A stretch of 64,000 bases of DNA from Erythrobacter sp. NAP1 (GTDB taxonomy: Bacteria; Pseudomonadota; Alphaproteobacteria; Sphingomonadales; Sphingomonadaceae), in assembly GCF_000152865.1 (NCBI RefSeq), contig NZ_CH672390.1, positions 2,583,468 to 2,647,467 on the forward strand, in the 5' to 3' direction. Positions 24,681 through 32,508 of the stretch are shown here, piece by piece. Under the pieces are notes generated by a model. That model worked only from the letters and a program-made list of their open reading frames with translations. It made no database searches and was not told the DNA's origin. Within the stretch, counting starts at the first letter, position 1. Every line of letters starts with the position of its first letter. Both the position numbers and the translations under genes were made by a program.

Positions 24681-26926
24681 TTATCGACACCAACCTGCGG
24701 CCCTATGTGGTCTTTGCCGAAGAAGACCTTCTGGTGGCGCTTCGCAAGATCAGCGACAATCGCCGAGGCAGCGTTTTGTGCATCTCCCAGTCTGGTCGCC
24801 TTGAAGGGGTGCTGACCGACGGCGATGTTCGCCGCTGGCTGGTGGAGGCAGACCGGTTCGATTTCGATGTGACCGCGCTCAGCGTCGCCAACACGCGGTT
24901 CACTGCCGCGCGCGATGGAATGGATGATGGCGCAATCGAGGCGATGTTCTCAGACCGGGTGAGCTTCGTGCCGGTGCTTGATGCACAGGACCGCGTGGTT
25001 GCCGTCGCTTGGGAAGATGCGCGGCGGATCTCGATCGGCGCGCGCTCGATTGGCGAGGATGAGCCGTGCTACATCATCGCAGAAATCGGCAACAATCATA
25101 ACGGCAGCCTCGATCTTGCCAAGGACCTGATCGAGCTTGCCGCCGAAGCTGGCGCCGACTGCGCGAAGTTCCAGATGCGCGACATGGCCTCGCTTTACCG
25201 GGGAGGAGGTGATGCCGGCGATCAGAGCGCGGATCTGGGCGCTCAGTACACGCTCGACCTTCTGGCGCGCATGCAGCTTACCAACGAGGAGATGCTGGAG
25301 GCCTTCGATCACTGCAAATCGGTCGGTATCCAGCCGCTGTGCACGCCGTGGGACGAGGCCAGCCTTTCCATCCTCGAAGACTATGGCTTGCCAGCGTACA
25401 AGCTGGCGTCGGCCGACCTGACCAACCACGAGTTGCTGGGTGCGCTTGCGCGGACCGGGAAGGTGCTCATCTGCTCAACCGGCATGTCGAGCCAGGCCGA
25501 GATAGAAGACGCGGCGAACCTCCTCCGGCGCCACGGATCGCCATTTGTGCTCTTGCATTGCAATTCGACATATCCCGCCCCGTTCAAGGACATCAACCTG
25601 TCTTTCATGGAGCGACTCGGCAAGCTTTCGAATGGCCTGGTCGGTTACTCCGGGCATGAACGCGGATACCATGTTCCCGTGGCAGCCGTCGCGCGCGGAG
25701 CAAAAGTGGTGGAGAAACATTTCACGCTCGATCGCGGCATGGAAGGCAACGATCACCGCGTGAGCCTGCTCCCTGCCGAGTTCAAGGCGATGGTCGAACA
25801 GGTGCGCGAGGTAGAGGCCGCGATGGGCTCAAGCGGTCCGCGCGTCGTCACTCAGGGCGAGATGATGAACCGCGAAGTGCTCGGCAAAAGCCTGGTCGCC
25901 GCGCGCCCGATCATGCGCGGCGCGATGCTTTGCGATGAGGATTTCGCCGTGCGCAGCCCGGGACAGGGGCTTGAGCCATACCGTCGCAAAGACCTTCTAG
26001 GCTGCGCTGCCAAGCATGACATGAAAGCCGGCGATTTCTTCTTCCCAAGCGACCTCGACGAGGAAAGAACAAAGGCGCGCAATTACACGTTCAAAAGGCC
26101 CTTTGGCGTGCCGGTCCGATATCACGACCTGACGCATATGGTGGATGCCTCAAAGCTTGATCTCGTCGAGTTTCACTTCTCGTTCAAGGATCTCGAAGTC
26201 GACATCAAAGAGGCTCTGGGAACACGGCAGATCGACATCGATCTTGTCGTCCATGCCCCCGAACTGTTTGCGGGCGACCATGTGTTGGATCTTTGCTCGG
26301 TTGATGCCGATCATCGCGCGCGGTCCATTGCCGAATTGCAGCGCGTGATCGACGTGACCCGCACTCTCTCAGAACGCTTCAACACTGACGGCGAGATACC
26401 GATCATCGTCAATGCGGGCGGCTTCACTGCCGACCGTCCGATGCCGGACGCGGACCGGCCGGGTTGCTATGCCAGGATTGCAGACGCCATCGCCAACCTG
26501 GATACCGATGGGGTTGAAATCATCCCGCAGACAATGCCGCCCTTCCCCTGGCATTTTGGTGGCCAGCGCTTTCACAACCTCTTCCTGCATGCCCACGAGA
26601 TCGCCAAGTACTGCGAGGATTACGATGCTCGTATCTGCCTGGATATCTCGCACTCGGCGCTGGCGGCGACGCATCTGAAGACCAGCTTCGAAACCTTTCT
26701 CAAGCGGGTCGCCCCCTATACGCGCCATCTGCATATCGTCGATGCAGCTGGCGTTGATGGCGAGGGGTTGCAGATTGGCGATGGCACGATCGACTTTCGA
26801 ATGGTCGCAAATGTCCTCGATCAGTGCGCCCCTCAGGCAAGCTTCATTCCCGAGATATGGCAGGGCCACAAGGATAGTGGAGCCGGCTTCTGGACCGCGC
26901 TCGACCGGCTGGAGGCGTGGTTTTGA
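24677..26926 (+). CDS. CBS / NeuB / SAF / TIM-barrel fusion: nonulosonate synthase with isomerase-like domain
   Basis: 749 residues with at least four parts. Residues 1-122 form a CBS-domain pair like those in nucleotidyltransferase fusions (LTDGDVRRWL). Residues 133-385 are a NeuB synthase: AEIGNNHNG (135-143), KFQ (164-166), STGM (267-270), HCNSTYP (294-300), YSGHE (324-328) and EKHFTLDR (346-353). Residues 398-460 are a SAF/antifreeze-like domain. Residues 480-749 are a xylose-isomerase-like TIM barrel, with likely metal ligands among H527, E615, D656, H686 and E726. NeuB enzymes condense an aldose with phosphoenolpyruvate to a 2-keto-3-deoxy acid, which the upstream synthetase would activate with CTP. 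The barrel may make the aldose. ATG overlaps the previous stop. Confidence 0.88.
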   Translation: MIIDTNLRPYVVFAEEDLLVALRKISDNRRGSVLCISQSGRLEGVLTDGDVRRWLVEADRFDFDVTALSVANTRFTAARDGMDDGAIEAMFSDRVSFVPVLDAQDRVVAVAWEDARRISIGARSIGEDEPCYIIAEIGNNHNGSLDLAKDLIELAAEAGADCAKFQMRDMASLYRGGGDAGDQSADLGAQYTLDLLARMQLTNEEMLEAFDHCKSVGIQPLCTPWDEASLSILEDYGLPAYKLASADLTNHELLGALARTGKVLICSTGMSSQAEIEDAANLLRRHGSPFVLLHCNSTYPAPFKDINLSFMERLGKLSNGLVGYSGHERGYHVPVAAVARGAKVVEKHFTLDRGMEGNDHRVSLLPAEFKAMVEQVREVEAAMGSSGPRVVTQGEMMNREVLGKSLVAARPIMRGAMLCDEDFAVRSPGQGLEPYRRKDLLGCAAKHDMKAGDFFFPSDLDEERTKARNYTFKRPFGVPVRYHDLTHMVDASKLDLVEFHFSFKDLEVDIKEALGTRQIDIDLVVHAPELFAGDHVLDLCSVDADHRARSIAELQRVIDVTRTLSERFNTDGEIPIIVNAGGFTADRPMPDADRPGCYARIADAIANLDTDGVEIIPQTMPPFPWHFGGQRFHNLFLHAHEIAKYCEDYDARICLDISHSALAATHLKTSFETFLKRVAPYTRHLHIVDAAGVDGEGLQIGDGTIDFRMVANVLDQCAPQASFIPEIWQGHKDSGAGFWTALDRLEAWF

Positions 26927-28425
26927 CTTCCACTGCCTCGCTTTGCCTCGATGCTCCGAACGGCACCGCCGCTTATTCCGGAGCAAGCGGTTCGATCCCT
27001 CCGCATGGGGCTGCCAATATTGGCGCCGCTGCGGACGCGAAGCCGCGGCGGATTGGCCTGGTCGTCGACCATCCGCTGCGCGACCTTGATGGCCTGTGCC
27101 TGCTCGCTCAGTTGCTGTGTGAGCGGGGACATGAGGTCGTGCTCATGCCATTTTACACGCAGCATCTTGACCTGCCCAATCTCGAACTTGACCTGATCGT
27201 GCTCAACTACGTGCGACCGGCCAACCGGGCACTCGTCGAAGCAGCCTCGGCGCGGGGGATCGCTCTGGCGGTGCTCGATACAGAAGGCGGATTGCTGCCG
27301 GAAACAGGACCGACTTCTGGAAGCGGGATCGCGGCCTATCTGCGCGAGAGCGGCCTCGACACCCGCCTGTCGGTGTACCTCTTCTGGGGAGAGAGGCTGC
27401 GCGACGCGATAGTCAAAAAAACCGCCTTAGCTCCCTCGCGCGCCGTGGTATCAGGGGCGCCACGGTTTGACCTCGCCTCAACCCGATACAAGCGCGGCAG
27501 CGTTCGCAATAACTGCGTGCTGGTCAACACCAACTTCCCGATCGTAAATCCAGCGCAGACCGGTCGCAGGCGTATCGATGACAAGGCACTGCGCAGCGCC
27601 GGCTTCACTCAAGATGAAGTTGAAGAACTGGCGAAATCGGTCCGAACCGTGATGGATCGCATGATCGTGGCTGTTGGCAGACTTGCAGAAGCCAGACCCT
27701 CGCGCTCCTTTGTCATTCGCCCTCACCCGTTTGAGAGATGCGAGCCCTATCGAAAGGCTTTCTCAGCGCGTCCCAATGTCGCGGTGGTGAGGGAAGGCAG
27801 CGCCATGAGCGCGCTGCTGCAATCGGACTGCATGCTCCACGTCAATTGCACGACCGCTGTCGAGGCCAGTCTTTGCGGCATCCCAGCCATTTCCATGGAC
27901 TTCATCAATGATCCGCAGCTGCAGGCTATGGCTAGCCTGCCCACGAAAGTCAGCCACAATGCAAGAGACCTCGCGCATGCACTGGCTCTCATTGATCGCT
28001 CACCCACACTCGCAGCCACATCTAACGCAAAAGACATCTCACCTTTTTTTGGGCCACTAGACGCGAGAGCAGCTGAGCGTGCCGCTGAAGCTTTGAGTTC
28101 GGCGGAGCTTGTTGCCCCAGGGGCGCAGGCCGCGAGCTATCGACTGACAAGAAAGGGATTGAACCTGATTGCTGGCAGGGTTCTTGGTTCAAGGTGTGTT
28201 GAGAAGGTCCGGCAATCGCTCAAACCATCTCGCGCGCTCAAGGCGTTCGATGCGGCCGATGTTCGCCCGCGCCTTGAGCACTTCGCCTCGGTTCATGAAA
28301 CGAATGCTGCGAGTGTCGAGACGGTTCGAACAGCATCAGGAGCCCCAACGATGGCTTTGCGACTAAGGCCGGTCAGAAAGCAGCCTGCGGAATGTCGCCT
28401 TACCGAAGCTCAACGCCTGCGCTGA
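26923..28425 (+). CDS. putative surface-carbohydrate glycosyltransferase (GT-B-like)
   Basis: About 500 residues, cytoplasmic. The first 40 residues are poorly conserved-looking. From about residue 43 there is a Rossmann start (IGLVVDHPLRD), and the second half has FVIRPHPFE and the LLQSDCMLHVNCTTAVEASL block, as in capsule-synthesis and CDP-glycerol-type transferases. The C-terminal 100 residues are basic. Coming straight after the CMP-sugar genes, it is a candidate transferase for that sugar (inference). TTG 26923 overlaps the previous stop as TTGA and has GGAGG seven bases upstream; GTG 26917 is an alternative. Confidence 0.7.
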   Translation: MTSTASLCLDAPNGTAAYSGASGSIPPHGAANIGAAADAKPRRIGLVVDHPLRDLDGLCLLAQLLCERGHEVVLMPFYTQHLDLPNLELDLIVLNYVRPANRALVEAASARGIALAVLDTEGGLLPETGPTSGSGIAAYLRESGLDTRLSVYLFWGERLRDAIVKKTALAPSRAVVSGAPRFDLASTRYKRGSVRNNCVLVNTNFPIVNPAQTGRRRIDDKALRSAGFTQDEVEELAKSVRTVMDRMIVAVGRLAEARPSRSFVIRPHPFERCEPYRKAFSARPNVAVVREGSAMSALLQSDCMLHVNCTTAVEASLCGIPAISMDFINDPQLQAMASLPTKVSHNARDLAHALALIDRSPTLAATSNAKDISPFFGPLDARAAERAAEALSSAELVAPGAQAASYRLTRKGLNLIAGRVLGSRCVEKVRQSLKPSRALKAFDAADVRPRLEHFASVHETNAASVETVRTASGAPTMALRLRPVRKQPAECRLTEAQRLR

Positions 28426-28556
28426 CAGGATATCCCCAGTCGGCCAAATTGTGCGCTTGCCCGGTCGCAAGCACCACAATGCCGCGGCTTTCAAAGACTC
28501 TACGGGGATGACGTGACTTCCAGCCTCTGCGCGCTCGCGAGCAGATCGATTTTCAT
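28400..28556 (-). pseudogene. possible frameshifted remnant downstream of the ATP-grasp gene
   Basis: An ATG overlapping the ATP-grasp stop (ATATGA) opens MKIDLLASAQRLEVTSSP and then meets TAG at 28502-28500. In the next frame the same stretch reads FESRGIVVLATG (from 28495) and continues as QAHNLADWGYPVSAGVELR to TAA at 28402-28400, with a protein-like composition. One single-base change would join the two. The 3' end overlaps the convergent gene's last 26 bases. I do not recognise the product. It could also be chance. Confidence 0.3.
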
Positions 28557-29515
28557 ATGGCGGCGGCTTGGGGGACCCGGATGATTTCTTGTTCGCCGCG
28601 TTCAATCAGTGTGCCCGCTATAGGTGGCTCATAACTGCCGCTAGCCAGCCACAGTCGATTGACGATCGACCATACACAGTCCTGAAAACCGAGCCGGTGG
28701 CGAAAGCCTACGGTGCTTGAGAAGCGCGGATTGATCTCGAAGATAGTCGGTTCGCCCTTATCCATCCTCAGCTGTACATTGATCGCCCCATCAAGATCGA
28801 GTGCGTCGGCGACTTCCCTGCAAACCGCATCGATGCGCGCATCGTGCACGACCTCTCCGCTTCCGGTCAGCCCACCCTTCAGAGTTCTGCGAAAACTGAT
28901 GCTCCGCGTTGGCATCCCCCCAAATCGGACCAGGCCGCAGGTAAACTCGTCCTCTCGCCGTTTCAGCCACCGCTGCCAAATGTCACCGGAACGGGCCTTT
29001 GCGTGAAAATCGAAGTCTTCCCGGCGGATCCGGAGCAGGCCCTTGCTGCCCTGTCCGCTGCGAGGTTTTACGATCAGGTCATAGTCGCCGGGTTGATCCA
29101 CGCCGACAATTCCGGTTTCGGGCACCGGAATGCCAGCTTTCTGCAGGCAACGCGCGGTGGCAAGCTTGTCCAATCCAATCGAGAGCGCTCGATCGTTTGC
29201 CGTGATCATAACGGCCCCTTCGAAAAACAATCCGATTGCACCTGCATCCAGAAGACGGGCAAGCTCCGCTTCGGCCAGTGGGATCACGACCTGTGCTGCG
29301 TTCTCACGCACGAGGCCACGCAACGCAGTCAGATAGTTGGGAGCATCAGCTCGCGGCAGCGTGAAGAATTGGTCGAAAGATAGAGCACCTGGCGCAGCCG
29401 GATCGCAGTCAGCTCCGAGCAGAATTGCATCGGGGAACGCCTCACGCAGGATGCCTGCGAGCGAGACGCCAATGTCTCCGCCAGCCCCTGTGAGGAGGAT
29501 CGGCCCCGAAATCAT
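28553..29515 (-). CDS. ATP-grasp protein (carbamoyl-phosphate synthase large-chain-like)
   Basis: 320 residues. An N-terminal pre-ATP-grasp Rossmann domain (LLTGAGGDIGVSLA) is followed by an ATP-grasp fold: LIVKPRSGQGSKG is the ATP-binding loop (about residues 150-160) and FEINPRFSSTVGFRH carries the metal-binding Glu and Asn (about 268-282). Such enzymes activate a carboxylate by phosphorylation and join it to an amine or thiol. In a polysaccharide locus, amidation of a uronic or other sugar acid is a reasonable guess, not shown. ATG 29515 overlaps the upstream stop as ATGA; ATG 29524 adds three residues. Confidence 0.85.
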   Translation of the reverse strand: MISGPILLTGAGGDIGVSLAGILREAFPDAILLGADCDPAAPGALSFDQFFTLPRADAPNYLTALRGLVRENAAQVVIPLAEAELARLLDAGAIGLFFEGAVMITANDRALSIGLDKLATARCLQKAGIPVPETGIVGVDQPGDYDLIVKPRSGQGSKGLLRIRREDFDFHAKARSGDIWQRWLKRREDEFTCGLVRFGGMPTRSISFRRTLKGGLTGSGEVVHDARIDAVCREVADALDLDGAINVQLRMDKGEPTIFEINPRFSSTVGFRHRLGFQDCVWSIVNRLWLASGSYEPPIAGTLIERGEQEIIRVPQAAAI

Positions 29516-30228
29516 GCGCCGCATCCGATGCGTCGGCGCGTGAGGGTGCTGGCAAGGCTAGCGCGGGCGGCGTCGCGAACCTCGCATTGCGCTAGCAGTG
29601 TCTTGACGGGAAATTCGGTTCGGCGCGGTGCAATCGCTCCGGTCTCGGTGTGGAAGATTGCCCAGCTTGCCAGCCCGCCGATATCGCGCGGCTGGCCGAC
29701 GGAGCCGGGGTTGAAAATTGTCGGAGCGCCTGGCCGAAGAAATGGCCAGTGCGTGTGCCCCAACCATATGTGGTCGCCCGCGAACCGGCCAGCAACCTCT
29801 CCCAAGATCCGCTGCGGAGTATCAGGGTATATATAGGCATCAGGATCAAGCGGCGATCCATGAGCGAGGAGAATCCGATGCGCGCCAAGCTCGATCTCGC
29901 GGGTTTGAGGGGCTCGCGCCAGCCAATCCCAATGCGGCTCGTCAAACTGCTCGAACACGGCATCGAGACCCGAGCCGTAGCGCCGCCGATAATCGTCAAG
30001 CACGCTAGCATCGTGGCGCGCGTTCAGAGCCATCCGATCGTGATTGCCCTGGATCACGGTGCAATCGAATTCGGACAGGATTTCAATCACCCGTCTAGGT
30101 TCGTGATAATATCCGACGACATCGCCCAGTACGACAAGGTGCTCGATCCCTTCGCGGCGCACGTCCTCAATCACCAATTCAAGCGCAGCGAGATTGGCGT
30201 GAATGTCAGCGAGGACTGCGACCTTCAT
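29512..30228 (-). CDS. calcineurin-type metallophosphoesterase (YfcE-like)
   Basis: 238 residues with the full di-metal motif set: D8-x-H10 (LADIHAN), GDVVGY, GNHD, LLAHGSP and GHTH. It is a cytoplasmic phosphodiesterase/phosphatase of the MJ0936/YfcE group; the substrate is unknown. It overlaps both neighbours by four bases (ATGA with the SDR upstream and with the ATP-grasp downstream), so the three are surely translated together and may act in one pathway, perhaps dephosphorylating a sugar intermediate. Confidence 0.9.
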   Translation of the reverse strand: MKVAVLADIHANLAALELVIEDVRREGIEHLVVLGDVVGYYHEPRRVIEILSEFDCTVIQGNHDRMALNARHDASVLDDYRRRYGSGLDAVFEQFDEPHWDWLARAPQTREIELGAHRILLAHGSPLDPDAYIYPDTPQRILGEVAGRFAGDHIWLGHTHWPFLRPGAPTIFNPGSVGQPRDIGGLASWAIFHTETGAIAPRRTEFPVKTLLAQCEVRDAARASLASTLTRRRIGCGA

Positions 30229-30869
30229 GGCGCAAAGCCAGTTTGCGAGAGAAGATTTCGCGCCACTTCCTCGGGCGTCTGCAAGACCGCTTCAGGCGCT
30301 GCTGCGGGATCGTCAGCCTCGCGCAGACTGGTCTGCATGCCGGTCGCTATGACGCCCGGCTGGAAGATGTGGACTGCGACGTCCTTGTTTTCGTCAGCGA
30401 GAACTTGCCAGCCAAGAGCCGCTGCGGCTTTGCTTACGCAGTATGCGCCCCAGCCGGGGATTGGTCGGCTCGCCGCCCCGCTTGAAATATGGACCACATC
30501 GAGCGAGGCGGATTTGGCCCGCGCAATTGGCGCGAGAACATCAGCGATGGCGAAGGGGCTTGCAACATTGACCATCATCGCCTCCTCCATTCGCCCTGCA
30601 GCCCCATCATCGAGCATTCCGCCCAAGGGAAGGACCGCAGCGATATCGAAGAACCAAAGGCGCTCAAAGGCGAGGTGGCTCAGGAATGGAGCAAGTTTCG
30701 AGGTCCAGTCTTGCGGCTCTGCGAGGTCGGCGATGCTTTGTTGTTCATTTCCGTCGCGCATGGGCGAGCGCACGATCGGAATGCAATGAACCTGCTGTTC
30801 GCTGAGTGAGCGATAAACGGCTGCCCCCAGACCGCTTCGCGCTCCTGTGATGACGACCGCCGCGCTCAT
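30225..30869 (-). CDS. SDR family oxidoreductase
   Basis: 214 residues, classical short-chain dehydrogenase. Cofactor loop TGARSGLG is at residues 8-15; the serine is in VHISSGAAS and the active-site Y-x3-K is in AYCVSKAA. It is shorter than most classical SDRs and resembles sepiapterin-reductase-like members. It is the first gene of the three-gene minus-strand unit and is 72 bases downstream of the Wzy-like gene on the same strand. The substrate is unknown; a sugar or small carbonyl is possible. Confidence 0.88.
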   Translation of the reverse strand: MSAAVVITGARSGLGAAVYRSLSEQQVHCIPIVRSPMRDGNEQQSIADLAEPQDWTSKLAPFLSHLAFERLWFFDIAAVLPLGGMLDDGAAGRMEEAMMVNVASPFAIADVLAPIARAKSASLDVVHISSGAASRPIPGWGAYCVSKAAAALGWQVLADENKDVAVHIFQPGVIATGMQTSLREADDPAAAPEAVLQTPEEVARNLLSQTGFAP

Positions 30870-30941
30870 CGCTTGCAGCGCCGACCCACTACCTGATGCG
30901 TGGTAATAGCGATGGCGACTTGGGTCAGATTGCGATCCATT

Positions 30942-32342
30942 TCAGGCGGCAGTGGCAACTGGATGATGCATGTTCGAAAGCACTCGCCCGCGCGATTGCG
31001 CGCCACGTTCGACGATATGCCGCTCAATCGCCCAGCAAATCAGGAACAGTGCGATCTTCACCCAATATGTCGGCGCCAGCAGAAAGGTCAGCATCCCTCC
31101 TGTGTAGTGGAGCGTTATGCCGAAATAGACGTAGAGCCCCAAGACCGAGGTCAGGATCAGATTTCGGTAAAGCAGCTTTAGAAAGAGGCTCAGGAACCAC
31201 GCCGTGATAATGCCAGCAAGAGGCAGCGTCACAAAAGGCAGCCAGGCGCCAAGCAACTCAAAATGCACCTCTGGATAGCCGCCGTTATACGCCTGCCCCA
31301 ACTGCGTCAGCTCGGCGGTACGAAAGTATCCGAGCTCCAGCGTCATCAGGTATTGGATCGTACTGTTTCGGCTCGGATCGATCGGGTCGAGGATCTCTCG
31401 AGCTGCATGCTCGTTGACCGGGTCGGCGACATTGTCGAAATCGACCCTGTCCCACGCGTTGACCCATAGGTGAACCGGTTGAACCAGAACGCGTTCTTCG
31501 ATTTCCTGGAGCGGCTCGCGATAGTCGCGAACATTGTAATAGGAGTTGTAGAGCAGTCCCGACACCATCAGCACCAGCCCCAGTATGGCCCCGGCTTTGC
31601 TGACCCTTGATGTCAGGATGCGTTGCCCGATCAGGTTGCGGTCTAGTTCGCCAATACGCCCGGCTGCGCTTGCGATGATCACCAGCGCTGCCGGCATCAG
31701 GTAGAACGAGATCAGCACGAAAAAGACACTGAAGCGATTGCCCGTGATGACCCAATAGGCGGTCAGCATCGCCGCAAGCATCGCAAATCGGAGATCGTAA
31801 CCCCGCCCGTTCAGACGGGGCAGAACGGTGAAGGCCCCAAACGCGAAATTCAGCAGGAAATTGAATTCATATGCGATGGAATGAACCGGCCCCGCGCTTG
31901 CTGCGTAAGCGATCCTGTCGATGCCTTGTAGGATGGGAATGGTGCCGGTCAGCACAAAATTCGCCGCGAGCAGGGCGATGACAGCTAAACCCACGGCGAA
32001 GGCGCAGTTGGCTATCATCCAGTGATATGCGGAGTAGACCGGACGCAGTCGAGCAAGGTTCGCAAATCTGCGCCCCTTATCTGGAAACAGCCACATCATC
32101 GGCACAATCAAGGCGAGCGCCGAGTATATGAAGACTGGCGCTGCGCAGTTGCCGCCTACAAACTCGCCAAGTTCGCGGGTGTACATTGGCCCGAAAAGGT
32201 CAAGCACAGTCACGTCGATAGAGCGATAGACCAGCGGAAAGATGGTGAAGAACCCGGCCAGAAGCAGGGCTTTGCGCCTTGTGGCCAAGTGAGCAATGAC
32301 CGCCAGGAACGCCGCAAGCGCCAGAAGGCTGAACGCGCTCAT
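30942..32342 (-). CDS. polytopic membrane protein, candidate Wzy-type repeat-unit polymerase
   Basis: 466 residues with about ten hydrophobic helices and a large polar loop at about residues 268-345, the usual layout of Wzy polymerases, which show little sequence conservation. I believe it belongs to an uncharacterised family found in sphingomonad polysaccharide loci (DUF6418-like), but that needs a profile search. Its neighbours are a flippase upstream and a modifying-enzyme trio downstream, which supports the role. No ribosome site better than GAGG directly before ATG 32342 was found. The 166-base gap to the flippase holds nothing recognisable. Confidence 0.7.
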   Translation of the reverse strand: MSAFSLLALAAFLAVIAHLATRRKALLLAGFFTIFPLVYRSIDVTVLDLFGPMYTRELGEFVGGNCAAPVFIYSALALIVPMMWLFPDKGRRFANLARLRPVYSAYHWMIANCAFAVGLAVIALLAANFVLTGTIPILQGIDRIAYAASAGPVHSIAYEFNFLLNFAFGAFTVLPRLNGRGYDLRFAMLAAMLTAYWVITGNRFSVFFVLISFYLMPAALVIIASAAGRIGELDRNLIGQRILTSRVSKAGAILGLVLMVSGLLYNSYYNVRDYREPLQEIEERVLVQPVHLWVNAWDRVDFDNVADPVNEHAAREILDPIDPSRNSTIQYLMTLELGYFRTAELTQLGQAYNGGYPEVHFELLGAWLPFVTLPLAGIITAWFLSLFLKLLYRNLILTSVLGLYVYFGITLHYTGGMLTFLLAPTYWVKIALFLICWAIERHIVERGAQSRGRVLSNMHHPVATAA

Positions 32343-32508
32343 CCTCGGGTGATTGCAGCTGTTGAGCCGGACTCAGTGCTATTCAGGTTGCGCCATGGCT
32401 TCCGGTTTGTTTGCATAGCCCATTCTCCTGCAGTCCGGGTTTTTGACCCTTCAAGTCTTGAGAGAATTGCGAGCGAGCGCCAGCACCATTGGGTTCAATC
32501 TGGCGGCA

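Noticed and set aside
28440..28475. GCTTGC-CCGGTC-GCAAGC hairpin between convergent genes as a terminator
   Set aside because: A six-base stem without a following T-run on either strand, inside a stretch that may be a gene remnant.
29512..30228. Metallophosphoesterase as the missing member of the ligase-associated repair cassette
   Set aside because: It is 28 kb away, lies in a polysaccharide locus, and its motifs and length fit YfcE-like enzymes rather than the ligase-associated group.
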